Positions 1 through 7,504 are shown, numbered from the stretch's first letter. The stretch: DNA of 12,601 nt from Acidimicrobiia bacterium (GCA_030624805.1 JAUXJL010000029.1:1-12601); one strand, 5' to 3'. Program-made: numbers and translations. The notes: a model not told the origin generated them from the letters alone.

Positions 1-216
1 CATGATCGCCTGCTGTGGCGACGAAAATGCCGAACAGAACTCGTCGCCGGCCGTGGTGAAGACCGAGCCCCCGTTTGTTTCAATGGCTCCGCGAACCACC
101 GCATCGTGGCGCGCCATCGCTCCCTTCATGGCGTCCGGATGTTCCTGCCAACGCCGGGTGCTGGCCTCAACATCCGTGAAAAGGAAGGTCACAGTGCCGG
201 TGGGGCGTGTTGTCAT
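1..216 (-). CDS. Class III adenylate/guanylate cyclase domain protein, N-terminal fragment
   Basis: This is the first 72 residues of a protein that continues beyond the left edge of the window. It opens with TGTVTFLFTDVEAST, the usual beginning of class III nucleotide cyclase catalytic domains in actinobacterial regulators. Asp15 in FTDVE and Asp58 in AGDEF sit where the family's two metal-binding aspartates lie, so the visible part looks catalytically intact. Such domains make cAMP or cGMP from ATP or GTP. In many actinobacteria an N-terminal cyclase domain like this is followed by an ATPase/TPR or LuxR-type region, which cannot be seen here. The ATG at 216 is preceded by AGAGGA about 7 nt upstream, which supports the start. 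It is divergent from the GYD gene. The domain call is firm; the overall architecture and substrate are unknown. Confidence 0.85.
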   Translation of the reverse strand, partial: MTTRPTGTVTFLFTDVEASTRRWQEHPDAMKGAMARHDAVVRGAIETNGGSVFTTAGDEFCSAFSSPQQAIM

Positions 217-273
217 TCCGCAGTCCTCTTGGAGCCTGGATCGACAATCTACCCGGATTCTCAGTTCCCCGTA

Positions 274-359
274 TTGGACGAGACCCCGCTGTCCAACGAA
301 GTCTGAGGTGCAGCTCGTCATCGACGAGAGGTGGCGTGTAGCTTGGCATGAGGGCCAAG
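274..359 (+). repeat. Three successive inverted repeats in the cyclase-GYD divergent region
   Basis: Three perfect 6-bp dyads occur in a row: TTGGAC/GTCCAA (274-279 and 291-296, 11-nt spacer), CTCGTC/GACGAG (314-319 and 323-328, 3-nt spacer) and CTTGGC/GCCAAG (342-347 and 354-359, 6-nt loop). The last touches the start of the GYD Shine-Dalgarno sequence but leaves its GGAGG core free. They could be operators or leader hairpins. No known operator consensus is recognised, so the role is open. Confidence 0.4.
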
Positions 360-370
360 GAGGAGGGAAC

Positions 371-691
371 ATGCCCAAGTATCTTTTCAAATCCCATCTC
401 AACTCGGAGGGGGTGAAGGGGACGCTGGCCGATGGCGGCACCGGCCGACGGGACGCGGTCAAAAAAGCCGTCGAGAGCGTCGGCGGCAATCTCGAGTCGT
501 TCTACTACGCGTTCGGCGAGACTGATGCCTATGTGATCGTTGAGCTTCCGAGCGAAGCACACGCAGCGGCCGCAGCACTCCAACCCGCGATATCGGGGAC
601 CGGATCCGTTGAAACGGTGGTGCTCATAGAACCCGAGACCATCGATCAGGTCGCCACTATCCACACCGACTACCGGGCGCCCGGTCAGTAG
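371..691 (+). CDS. GYD domain-containing protein
   Basis: A 106-residue cytosolic protein that fits the GYD family (small ferredoxin-like alpha/beta proteins of about 100 residues). It begins MPKYLFKSHLNSEG, has a helix with RRDAVKKAVESVGG near residues 26-39, and has the family's signature stretch GETDAYVIVELP at 49-60, matching the usual G-x-Y-D-x-x-x-x-x-E-x-P pattern with Tyr and Asp shifted. It ends with a conserved-looking strand, VETVVLIEP. The function of GYD proteins is not established. The reading frame is open far upstream, but the start at 371 is decided by a very strong Shine-Dalgarno sequence (AAGGAGGAGGG, 357-367) and by the usual family length. It is divergent from the cyclase gene and convergent with nrdJ. 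Three small dyads lie in its leader (see findings). Confidence 0.88.
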   Translation: MPKYLFKSHLNSEGVKGTLADGGTGRRDAVKKAVESVGGNLESFYYAFGETDAYVIVELPSEAHAAAAALQPAISGTGSVETVVLIEPETIDQVATIHTDYRAPGQ

Positions 692-782
692 CCACCTACT
701 GGTTGAGATCGGCCGACGTTTGTGAGGTCCGTTGCTGGTTGCCCGCGCCGTCGGGACCCGGTGCTAGGTGGAGAAGCTCGTG

Positions 783-814
783 CAGTTCATGGGCGGTTCC
801 GGCCTGGTGAACTG
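783..814. repeat. Intergenic hairpin between GYD gene and nrdJ
   Basis: A perfect 7-bp inverted repeat (CAGTTCA 783-789, TGAACTG 808-814) encloses a second short stem, GGC/GCC. It lies about 90 nt after the GYD stop. No T-run follows on either strand, so it is not a classical intrinsic terminator. It could be a transcript-end structure or chance. Apart from this and the terminator at 893-937, nothing recognisable is seen in 692-980. Confidence 0.3.
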
Positions 815-892
815 AAGGGAGCCCTCACGCGCGCCACGGCTTATGCCGCCCTCACCCAACAAGACGCCTAATTATCGAAACTCGCAGGCGAC

Positions 893-937
893 GAGAAAAC
901 GAGACGGAGCCCCGTTTCCAGGGCCCCTCTCTGTTTT
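893..937 (-). terminator. Intrinsic terminator downstream of nrdJ
   Basis: On the minus strand a GC-rich stem starts about 50 nt after the nrdJ stop: GAGAGGGGCCC (931-921) pairs with GGGCTCCGTCTC (912-901), with one mismatch and one bulge, across an 8-nt loop, and is followed by GTTTTC. The plus strand also shows TGTTTT after the stem, so it may stop transcription both ways and serve the GYD transcript too. The imperfect stem and short T-run limit confidence. Confidence 0.55.
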
Positions 938-980
938 CCGGTGCCCCCATCAAGCATGGTGGGAGGGGTCTGGGCGACAG

Positions 981-3900
981 CTAGCTACAACCTTTGCTAT
1001 CGCCGCAGTTCATGCAGCGGTAGCAGGAGCCGTTCCGGACTGTGATGTGTCCGCAGGTGTCACACAAGGGTGCGTCACCCATGTTGGACGCCAGAGCAGC
1101 CTGGACGGAGCTGGTCTGAGCGTCCAACGAAACCATCATCGGAGTGCTCTGGCCTGCCGTCATCTCGTTGGTGGCGCCGGCGCCGGTGCCACTGGTTGGA
1201 AGTTTTGCGCCTGGGGCCGCTATTGGAGTGGCCTGAGCCGGCACTACTTCGGCGTCGACAAAGGCGGCAGCCCGGGTTTGGGCGTCGATGTCCTCCTCCA
1301 TCCTGGCTTCCTCCAAGCCGAGCTGCTGGCCGGCCTCGGTTGCCATGCCTGAGGGGGGTTCGGGCAAAACCCTGGCCTCGGTGGGAGGCACCTGTACGAG
1401 GTCGGTGCGACCCAGATACTCCATGCCGAGGGCACGGAACACGTAGTCGACGATGGAGTTCGCCATTTTGATGTTCGGGTGTCCCTCCACGATGCCGCGG
1501 GGCTCAAACGTCTGGAACGTGAACGTGTCGACGAACTCATCGAGCGGGACACCGTACTGGAGGCCCTTGCTCACGGCAATGGCGAAGCACGACAACACGC
1601 CGCGCAAGGTGGCGCCTTCCTTGGCCAGGTCGATGAACAACTCTCCCAAAGTCCCGTCCTCGTATTCACCGGTGCGCACGAACAGCTTGTGGCCACCCAC
1701 CCTGGCTTCCTGAGTGAAGCCGGCCCGACGGGCCGGCAGCAAGAAGCGCGGACGGCTCATGCCTTGATATGCCTTCGTCGGGGAAACACCTGCTGCGAAA
1801 TGCTCCGTCGGTACGGCGCCTGTCACGATGCGAGCTTCGTCCTCGAGCGCCTCGGGCAAACCTTCCAACTCATCATCGGGATGTTCACCCTCATCACTCG
1901 TGGCCGACAGCGGCTGCGATGCCTTCGAGCCATCCCGGTAAAGCGCCATTGCCTTGAGCCCGAGTTCGGCCGAGAGTTTGTAGCTCTCCTCGATGTCCTC
2001 GACCGTCACCTCGTTTGGCATGTTGATGGTCTTCGAGATCGCACCGGAGATGAACGGCTGAGCGGCCGCCATCATCTTGATGTGCCCGTTGTGGTGGATG
2101 AACCGCTCGCCGTGTTTGCCGTTACGGTTGGCCGTGTCGAACACCGGCAGGTGCTCGTCACGCAAGAACGGGGCGCCTTCAATGGTCTGGCGGCCGCAGA
2201 TGATGTCATTGGCGGTCCGGATGTCCTCCGCCGAGAAACCCAATTCGCGCAGCATGTCGAACTCGAATGACGTGTACTGATCCTCGCTGAAGCCCAGCCG
2301 CTGCATCGTGTCTTCACCGAGCGTGAACACGTTGAAGGCATGCTTGAGCTCGAAGACACCCGGCAGGATCTCATCGATGTTACGCAGGTCTTCGGGAGTG
2401 AAGCCCTTCGACGTCAGGCTGGCCCGGTTCACGCCCGGCGCTCCCAGCAGCGTCATCGTCCCGACCACGAAGTCGACGATCTCATCGATTTGATCGCCGG
2501 TGTAGCGAAGGTGGCGCAAGGCCGGAGCTATCGACTGGTTGGCTATCTTGAAGTATCCGCCCCCGGCCAGCTTCTTGAACTTCACGAGGGCGAAGTCGGG
2601 CTCAACTCCTGTCGTGTCGCAGTCCATTTGCAAGCCGATGGTGCCGGTCGGTGCCAGCACGGTCGCCTGAGCGTTGCGGAATCCATGCTGCTCCCCAAGG
2701 TTGAGGGCGTTGTCCCACACCAATTGGGCTGTTTGCAAGAGATCGGCCGGTGCCAGATCGCCGTCGATCCCCATCACATAGTGGCTCACGCCCTCGTACT
2801 CGTCGGCGTCGGCGTTGTAGGCGGCCTGGCGATGGTTGCGCATGACCCGCAGCATCGACTCTCGGTTCATTTCGTACTTAGCGAACGGACCAAGCACCGA
2901 GGCCATCTCGGCCGAGGTCGCATAGGAATGGCCGGTCAGGATGGCGGTGAGGGTGCCTGCGATAGCCCGACCGTCATCGGAGTCGTACGGGATGCCGGTA
3001 CGCATGAGCAGCGAGCCCAAGTTGGCGTAGCCGAGCCCGAGCGTCCGGTAGTTGTACGACCCCTCAGCGATCTCCCGCGAGGGGAACTGTGCCATTGTCA
3101 CCGAGATCTCCAGCACGATCGTCCACAGCCGGATGGCATGGAGGTAGGCGTCGATGTCGAAGGCCTGCTCCTCATCGTCGTAAAACTTCACAAGGTTGAG
3201 GCTGGCCAGGTTGCACGCCGTGTTATCGAGGAACATGTACTCCGAGCATGGGTTACTGGCCCGGATTTGTCCTTCGGCCGGTGCGGTGTGCCACTCGTTG
3301 ATGGTGGTGTCGAACTGAACACCAGGGTCGGCACAGGCCCAGGCGGCCTCGGCGATTTGGCGCCATAGGTCGCGAGCCTTCACCTTCTTCATGACTTCGC
3401 CGTCCTTGCGAGCGGTGAGTGCCCACATCTCGTCGTTCATGACCGCCGCAATGAAGTCATGCGGTACCCGCACGGAGTTGTTGGAGTTCTGACCCGAAAC
3501 GGTCTGGTAGGCCTCGCCGTTGAAATCAGAGGGATACCCGGCGGAGATGAGGGCCCGCACCTTGTTCTCCTCTTCCATCTTCCAGCTGATGAACTCTTCG
3601 ATGTCGGGATGGTCGAGGTCGAGGATGACCATCTTGGCGGCGCGACGGGTCGTGCCCCCGGACTTGATGGCGCCGGCGGCGCGGTCTCCTATCTTGAGGA
3701 ACGACATGATGCCGGACGATTTGCCGCCCCCCGAGAGTCGCTCGCCTTCGCCCCTGATTTTCGAGAAGTTGGTGCCAGTGCCAGACCCGAACTTGAAGAG
3801 ACGGGCTTCGCGCATCCACAAGTCCATGATGCCGCCCTCGTTCACGAGGTCATCTTCCACCGCCTGTATGAAACACGCGTGGGGGGCAGGGCGGGTGTAG

Positions 3901-4448
3901 GAGTCCTCGGAGAGCACCGACTGCTCGGTGGCGGGGTCGACGTACCAGAATCCCTGGGCGGGGCCGGTGAGGCCGTGGGCGTAGTTGAGGCCGGTGTTGA
4001 ACCATTGCGGGGAGTTGGGCGAGGCGATCTGGTGGACGAGCATATATACGAGCTCATCCTGAAATGCCTGCGCGTCGTCGGCGGCAGCGAAGTAGCCGTT
4101 GTCCTCACCCCAGGCGCGCCAGGTGGCAGCCAGGCGGCCGATGGTCTGGCGGGCGGAGTGCTCTGGCCCGAGGAGGGTGTCGCCGTCCTCGTCGAGGATC
4201 TCGTTGCCCTCGTCGTCGCGCTGAGGGACACCCGCTTTCCGGAAGTACTTGGAGACGATGATGTCCGTGGCGACCTGGGACCATGATGCGGGCACTTCGG
4301 CGCCGAGCATCTCGAACACGACCGATCCGTCCGGGTTGGTGATACGCGAGTCGCGCTCTTCCCACTCAACGCTCTCGAAGGGGTCGTCACCGGCTCGAGT
4401 GAACCGCCGGGGGATCCTCATCCCGTTCCTCAGTGCCGCATCTGTCAT
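981..4448 (-). CDS. nrdJ: Class II (adenosylcobalamin-dependent) ribonucleotide reductase
   Basis: This enzyme reduces ribonucleotides to deoxyribonucleotides, using adenosylcobalamin to make a cysteine thiyl radical, and needs no oxygen. The protein has 1155 residues. The catalytic ten-stranded barrel covers roughly residues 100-850. NPCSE at 399-403 is the N-x-C-x-E active-site motif, with Cys401 the expected radical cysteine. Cys192 (HACFIQ) and Cys412 (TACNLASLNL) fit the redox-active pair. APTGTIG at 599-605 is the phosphate-binding loop. A TSCPD-type domain follows at about 905-1012, then a low-complexity linker, then a Cys-rich tail (C1129, C1132, C1142, C1145, C1148, C1154) likely to bind zinc or re-reduce the active site. 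No intein interrupts it, although this family often carries one. The ATG at 4448 has GAGGAGG 5 nt upstream. nrdR is not adjacent in this window. Regulation is suggested by two NrdR-box-like sites upstream. Confidence 0.98.
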   Translation of the reverse strand: MTDAALRNGMRIPRRFTRAGDDPFESVEWEERDSRITNPDGSVVFEMLGAEVPASWSQVATDIIVSKYFRKAGVPQRDDEGNEILDEDGDTLLGPEHSARQTIGRLAATWRAWGEDNGYFAAADDAQAFQDELVYMLVHQIASPNSPQWFNTGLNYAHGLTGPAQGFWYVDPATEQSVLSEDSYTRPAPHACFIQAVEDDLVNEGGIMDLWMREARLFKFGSGTGTNFSKIRGEGERLSGGGKSSGIMSFLKIGDRAAGAIKSGGTTRRAAKMVILDLDHPDIEEFISWKMEEENKVRALISAGYPSDFNGEAYQTVSGQNSNNSVRVPHDFIAAVMNDEMWALTARKDGEVMKKVKARDLWRQIAEAAWACADPGVQFDTTINEWHTAPAEGQIRASNPCSEYMFLDNTACNLASLNLVKFYDDEEQAFDIDAYLHAIRLWTIVLEISVTMAQFPSREIAEGSYNYRTLGLGYANLGSLLMRTGIPYDSDDGRAIAGTLTAILTGHSYATSAEMASVLGPFAKYEMNRESMLRVMRNHRQAAYNADADEYEGVSHYVMGIDGDLAPADLLQTAQLVWDNALNLGEQHGFRNAQATVLAPTGTIGLQMDCDTTGVEPDFALVKFKKLAGGGYFKIANQSIAPALRHLRYTGDQIDEIVDFVVGTMTLLGAPGVNRASLTSKGFTPEDLRNIDEILPGVFELKHAFNVFTLGEDTMQRLGFSEDQYTSFEFDMLRELGFSAEDIRTANDIICGRQTIEGAPFLRDEHLPVFDTANRNGKHGERFIHHNGHIKMMAAAQPFISGAISKTINMPNEVTVEDIEESYKLSAELGLKAMALYRDGSKASQPLSATSDEGEHPDDELEGLPEALEDEARIVTGAVPTEHFAAGVSPTKAYQGMSRPRFLLPARRAGFTQEARVGGHKLFVRTGEYEDGTLGELFIDLAKEGATLRGVLSCFAIAVSKGLQYGVPLDEFVDTFTFQTFEPRGIVEGHPNIKMANSIVDYVFRALGMEYLGRTDLVQVPPTEARVLPEPPSGMATEAGQQLGLEEARMEEDIDAQTRAAAFVDAEVVPAQATPIAAPGAKLPTSGTGAGATNEMTAGQSTPMMVSLDAQTSSVQAALASNMGDAPLCDTCGHITVRNGSCYRCMNCGDSKGCS

Positions 4449-4512
4449 CGAAGCCTCCTCGCTCGTCGTTTGTCACCTGTCCGAGAACGTTTTGCCCACC
4501 GTATGCTCGGAA

Positions 4513-4528
4513 CCACAAGATGTTGTGG
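4513..4528 (-). promoter_or_regulatory. NrdR box 1 (operator of nrdJ)
   Basis: CCACAAGATGTTGTGG is a near-perfect palindrome that fits the NrdR-box pattern (xCACwAxATxTwGTGx). NrdR is the ATP/dATP-sensing zinc-ATP-cone repressor of ribonucleotide reductase genes. The site lies 65-80 bp upstream of the nrdJ ATG, inside the predicted leader. It pairs with box 2 at a 32-bp interval, the helical phasing typical of paired NrdR boxes. Confidence 0.8.
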
Positions 4529-4544
4529 TGCAGTTGGCGAGCTA

Positions 4545-4560
4545 CCACATCATCTTGGGA
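4545..4560 (-). promoter_or_regulatory. NrdR box 2 (operator of nrdJ, weaker)
   Basis: CCACATCATCTTGGGA keeps the outer CAC, the central AT and the TTG half of the NrdR-box pattern but is less symmetric than box 1. Its start is exactly 32 bp (three helical turns) from that of box 1. Paired strong and weak boxes at 31-32 bp are usual for NrdR operators. It lies just downstream of the predicted -10, so bound repressor would cover the start of transcription. Confidence 0.65.
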
Positions 4561-4570
4561 CGGACCCGCG

Positions 4571-4600
4571 ATGTTAATCACACGGGTGTAGTTACGTCAA
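4571..4600 (-). promoter_or_regulatory. Predicted nrdJ promoter
   Basis: On the minus strand, -35 TTGACG (4600-4595) and -10 TAACAT (4576-4571) are 18 bp apart. They match the housekeeping sigma consensus at 5 of 6 and 4 of 6 positions. Transcription would start near 4564, giving a leader of about 115 nt that holds both NrdR-box-like sites. The leader is too short for a cobalamin riboswitch, and I see no such motif. Confidence 0.6.
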
Positions 4601-4728
4601 GCGTATTACACGTATGTGACACAAAACGCGAACGAAACCCCGCCGCGTTGGGGAGGTGCGAGCCGGGGAGGTGGAGCCACCATAGGAAAGATGCTCCGGG
4701 TCGCGGAAACGAAGAAGCGAAGGGCGCG
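4601..4728. other. Non-coding stretch between dehydratase gene and nrdJ promoter
   Basis: The whole gene-free interval is 4449-4759. Its right-hand part holds no convincing gene. A GTG-initiated frame from 4616 runs into the antisense of the dehydratase gene and lacks a ribosome binding site. A 9-bp direct repeat GGGGAGGTG occurs at 4650-4658 and 4665-4673 (15-bp period). No riboswitch or tRNA pattern was recognised. Confidence 0.4.
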
Positions 4729-4762
4729 AAAAAACGGTCTCGTTGAGCACCCCAGCTGCTCA
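4729..4762 (-). terminator. Possible weak terminator of the dehydratase gene
   Basis: On the minus strand a perfect 6-bp stem TGAGCA/TGCTCA (4762-4757 and 4749-4744, 7-nt loop) includes the dehydratase TGA stop. A run of six T (4734-4729) follows, but 9 nt after the stem, further than in classical intrinsic terminators. The hairpin is clear; its termination role is uncertain. Confidence 0.35.
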
Positions 4763-5749
4763 GTTGGCCTCCAGCTGACGGGCGAACGTTCCACTATCGA
4801 TGTTGGCACCGCACACCAAGACGCCAACTCGTCTGCCTCGCAACTCGTCTCGCAGTGGACCGACGAGAGCCGCGGTCGCGGCTGCCCCGGCGGGCTCCAC
4901 CGCCAACTTCATTTCGGTGAACAAGAGGCGCATGGCGTCGCGGATCTGCGCATCATCGATCATCACCAATTCGTCGACGAAGCGCTGGCATAAGCCGAAG
5001 GTGTAGGGAGCTGCGTAGGGCGCCCCCAGGCTGTCGGCGATAGTGCGTACCTTGTCGATCGATTGCGGTTCACCGGCCGCAAAACTCCGATGCATTGAGT
5101 CGGCTCCCTCCGGTTCAATCCCGTACACCCGGCACTCGGGCTGGAGCAGCTTGAATGCCGTGGCGATCCCGGAGATGAGGCCACCGCCCCCGACGGGCAC
5201 GAGTATGGCGTCGAGCTCCGGAGCCTGCTCGGACCACTCGAGACCAACCGTGGCAGTGCCGGTGCTAGTCCAGTAGCCCTCGAAGGGATGCACGAAGGTC
5301 CGGCCCTCCTCTCTTTCGATGCGATGAACCTCCTCGAACGCGTCGTGTACGTCGTCGACGAGAACAACTTCGGCTCCGTAGGCACGACTGGCCGCCACTC
5401 GGAACGCATTGGCGTTGCTCGGCATCACGACTTTGGCCGACGTGCCAAGTGTGGCTGCAGCAAAACCCACGGCCATGGCGTGGTTCCCGGCCGACACGGC
5501 GGTCACCCCCCGCATGAGTTCTTCAGGGGTGAGCGCCAACATGTTCAACATGGCGCCGCGTGGTTTGAAACTGCCCGCGTACTGAAACAGCTCGAGCTTC
5601 AGGAGGACCTCAGTGTCCGGGCCCAGGTCCTCCTCGATCAGCGGGCCGCGCCATTGCCAAACGGGTGTTGTTCGAACCCGGTCACCGAGTGTGTCTCGAG
5701 CGCGACGGATCGCTTCGAGTGTCGGTGGGTCGTGCTGTTCTGAATTCAT
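4760..5749 (-). CDS. PLP-dependent threonine/serine dehydratase-like enzyme
   Basis: A fold-type II PLP enzyme of 329 residues, most like L-threonine/L-serine ammonia-lyases, which convert threonine to 2-oxobutanoate plus ammonia (or serine to pyruvate). Numbered from the ATG at 5749, SFKPRGA (60-66) holds the PLP-binding Lys62, SAGNHA (86-91) the substrate loop, and VGGGGL (186-191) the phosphate-binding glycine loop. Near the end, VCGANID has Cys at about 313 where this family usually has Ser contacting the pyridine nitrogen. There is no C-terminal ACT domain, so isoleucine-type allosteric control as in biosynthetic IlvA is unlikely; a catabolic dehydratase, serine racemase or threo-3-hydroxyaspartate dehydratase is possible. 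A TTG at 5767, only 4 nt after the rnhB stop, would add six residues. Neither start has a good Shine-Dalgarno sequence. Probably co-transcribed with rnhB. Confidence 0.88.
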   Translation of the reverse strand: MNSEQHDPPTLEAIRRARDTLGDRVRTTPVWQWRGPLIEEDLGPDTEVLLKLELFQYAGSFKPRGAMLNMLALTPEELMRGVTAVSAGNHAMAVGFAAATLGTSAKVVMPSNANAFRVAASRAYGAEVVLVDDVHDAFEEVHRIEREEGRTFVHPFEGYWTSTGTATVGLEWSEQAPELDAILVPVGGGGLISGIATAFKLLQPECRVYGIEPEGADSMHRSFAAGEPQSIDKVRTIADSLGAPYAAPYTFGLCQRFVDELVMIDDAQIRDAMRLLFTEMKLAVEPAGAAATAALVGPLRDELRGRRVGVLVCGANIDSGTFARQLEAN

Positions 5750-5771
5750 GACCCCGACGCTAGTCAAGGCC

Positions 5772-6494
5772 CTAATCGAATAATTGACCCTGTGGATCAG
5801 GCCGTCGGTAGCGCGGCACGGTGATCTCGGGGATCGTGTCCATGAACGCCCAGCTCTTGCGGTGGATGGGGGTGGGCCCGAGGGTGGCGAGGCCTTCGAC
5901 GTGGTGGGGCCCGTTGTAGCCCTTGTTGTTCTCGAAGTTGTATCCGGGGAATCTGATGGCCATACGTCGCATGATCCGGTCTCGCGTGACTTTGGCGAGA
6001 ATCGATGCCGAAGCTACCGATAGGCAGATGGCATCAGCCCTCACCAGCTTTCGGATTCGGCCGCCGACGAAGTCCCAGTTGCCGTCGACGATGGCGACGT
6101 CGTGCTGGACGCCGAGCGCAGCGATTGCTCGCCGGGCGGCGAGCTTCTGGGACTCCGACATGCCGTAGTGATCGCATTCCCAGTGAGAGGCGTGCCCGAC
6201 CGCCCAGGCTTCGACCCAACCGGCGATGCGGTCAAACATGGCCTCGCGCTCATCTTCGGTCAGCATCTTTGAGTCCCGCACCTTATAGATACGTCGGTCC
6301 TGCGGGACGACTGCGGCGCCGACACTGATCGGTCCCGCCCACGCTCCCCGGCCGACCTCATCGACGCCCACCACGATCTCAAAACCCTGTTCCCAGAGTT
6401 CACGCTCGTAGTGAAGACCAGGCGACTTGCGCTTGATCGCCCTGCGCAGCTTGGGAACCGTTGGAGCGGTCACGGCGGCGAGCGTACCAGCCAT
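5772..6494 (-). CDS. rnhB: Ribonuclease HII
   Basis: This enzyme cuts the RNA strand of RNA-DNA hybrids and removes single ribonucleotides from DNA. Numbered from the ATG at 6494 (240 residues), the catalytic acids are Asp45 and Glu46 in VGVDEVGRG, Asp137 in IVDGNWD and Asp172 in AKVTRD, the DEDD set of RNase HII. NKGY and PTPIHRKSW are the usual C-terminal family features. A short N-terminal extension of about 35 residues (LRRAIKRKSPGLHYERELW) precedes the fold and is common in actinobacteria. An upstream TTG at 6518 would add eight residues but would overlap the longer version of the divergent oxidase gene. Neither start has a clear Shine-Dalgarno sequence. The stop TAG is 4 nt from the alternative TTG of the dehydratase gene, suggesting coupled translation. 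Confidence 0.95.
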   Translation of the reverse strand: MAGTLAAVTAPTVPKLRRAIKRKSPGLHYERELWEQGFEIVVGVDEVGRGAWAGPISVGAAVVPQDRRIYKVRDSKMLTEDEREAMFDRIAGWVEAWAVGHASHWECDHYGMSESQKLAARRAIAALGVQHDVAIVDGNWDFVGGRIRKLVRADAICLSVASASILAKVTRDRIMRRMAIRFPGYNFENNKGYNGPHHVEGLATLGPTPIHRKSWAFMDTIPEITVPRYRRPDPQGQLFD

Positions 6495-6515
6495 CTGCGT
6501 AGTCTCAGCCGATGC

Positions 6516-6527
6516 CAAGCCGGCTTG
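6516..6527. repeat. 12-bp perfect palindrome between rnhB and the oxidase gene
   Basis: CAAGCCGGCTTG reads the same on both strands and sits in the 47-bp gap between the chosen divergent starts (6494 and 6542). It could be an operator acting on both genes. No known regulator motif is recognised, and a 12-bp palindrome can occur by chance in GC-rich DNA. Confidence 0.3.
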
Positions 6528-6541
6528 ACCGATTCCGTGCC

Positions 6542-7495
6542 ATGAGCGTCACGGTTGTCGGGGCGGGTGTTATCGGACTCACCTCGGCAATCCGTCTACG
6601 TGAGGCGGGCTTCGACGCACATATTGTGGCTGCCGAGCTGCCGACTGAGACAGTCGCTTCCTCCGTGGCCGGTGCCGTGTGGTATCCCCGCGGGTCGTCC
6701 GCTCGCTCCCGCCAAGCTGGCTGGGGGCGGGTGTCGCTCGGGGTCTTCGCCGAGGCGGCCGAGACCGGCCGTCCCGGTGTGGCGATACGCGACATGATCG
6801 AGCTACGGCAGCAAGCGGGACCGGATCCGTGGTGGGCGAACCCCGACCGGGGCTTCCGCAGGTGCGAGCCGGCCGACCTGCGCGGGGGTTACCAGCATGG
6901 CTTCATCCAGGCGACCGCAGTCATAGACGTGGTGCCACATCTCGAGTACCTCACCGACCAGTTCGACGAGACAGGCGGCACGATCACGGTTGAACGAGTA
7001 ACTAGCCTCGCCGACCTGGCCACGCCCGATCGGCTGGTCGTCAATTGCACGGGGATCGGGGCGACTGAGCTGACCGGTGATCCTGAGCTCGTTCCAATCC
7101 GCGGGCAGGTGGTCCGGTTGGGCGGCGTGTCGATCCCACGAGTGACCATTGTTGACGAAGGTCCGCTCGCATACGGGTACGTCATGCCGCACGGCTCCGA
7201 ATGTGTCGTCGGCGGAACTCGCACCGTCGGCGAGTGGGATCGCACTCCCGACGATTCCGTGACCGAACAGCTCATCGAAAAGGCGATCATTCTCGAGCCG
7301 GCACTGGCGGATGCCGAGATTGTTGCTGTGAAGGTCGGTTTGCGGCCGGGCCGTGACTCGGTTCGCCTCGAGCTCGAAGCGGTGGCAGGGACGCCGGGAA
7401 TTATTCACAACTACGGCCACGGCGGAAACGGTTGGTCGCTCTCGTGGGGGTGCGCGGCCGAAGTCGTCGGCATCGCCGAAACCATGTCCGAGTAG
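6542..7495 (+). CDS. D-amino-acid oxidase family FAD-dependent oxidoreductase
   Basis: A 317-residue flavoprotein of the DAO family, which oxidises D-amino acids with oxygen to keto acids, ammonia and hydrogen peroxide. The N-terminal VVGAGVIGL (5-13) is the FAD dinucleotide-binding loop, and VAGAVWYP (42-49) is the second family motif. VPIRGQVVRL (184-193), YGYVMPHG (211-218) with likely active-site tyrosines, and GLRPGR (266-271), the region of the substrate-carboxylate arginine, follow. Residues 287-305 contain HNYGHGGNGW and fit the C-terminal DAO signature very well. The start at 6542 puts the FAD loop at residue 7, as in relatives. An ATG at 6512 would add ten residues and has TAGTCT 6 nt upstream, which could make it a leaderless start. 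Substrate is unknown; glycine or D-aspartate oxidase are alternatives. The DDN-type reductase gene follows after 9 bp. Confidence 0.9.
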   Translation: MSVTVVGAGVIGLTSAIRLREAGFDAHIVAAELPTETVASSVAGAVWYPRGSSARSRQAGWGRVSLGVFAEAAETGRPGVAIRDMIELRQQAGPDPWWANPDRGFRRCEPADLRGGYQHGFIQATAVIDVVPHLEYLTDQFDETGGTITVERVTSLADLATPDRLVVNCTGIGATELTGDPELVPIRGQVVRLGGVSIPRVTIVDEGPLAYGYVMPHGSECVVGGTRTVGEWDRTPDDSVTEQLIEKAIILEPALADAEIVAVKVGLRPGRDSVRLELEAVAGTPGIIHNYGHGGNGWSLSWGCAAEVVGIAETMSE

Positions 7496-7504
7496 CCTGG
7501 TCGG

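Noticed and set aside
2..370. Open plus-strand frame extending the GYD gene upstream to the window edge
   Set aside because: It is antisense to the cyclase domain, has no family similarity, and the strong ribosome binding site and normal GYD length place the start at 371.
943..970. Hairpin-like C/G-rich stretch just after the nrdJ stop
   Set aside because: Pairing needs several mismatches and no T-run follows. The structure at 893-937 is a better terminator.
3459..4286. Long plus-strand open frames antisense to nrdJ (also 1479-2270 and 2340-3368)
   Set aside because: They are mirror frames of a strongly conserved gene with high GC third positions. The translations look like no known protein.
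981..4448. Intein inside nrdJ
   Set aside because: Class II reductases often carry inteins, but the motifs follow each other without an insertion and no splicing-junction blocks are seen.
4449..4600. Cobalamin riboswitch upstream of the B12-dependent reductase
   Set aside because: The predicted leader is only about 115 nt and shows no B12-box-like conserved segments. The NrdR-box pair explains the visible structure.
4616..4993. GTG-started plus-strand frame in the nrdJ-dehydratase gap
   Set aside because: It has no ribosome binding site, a composition unlike neighbours, and its second half is antisense to the dehydratase gene.
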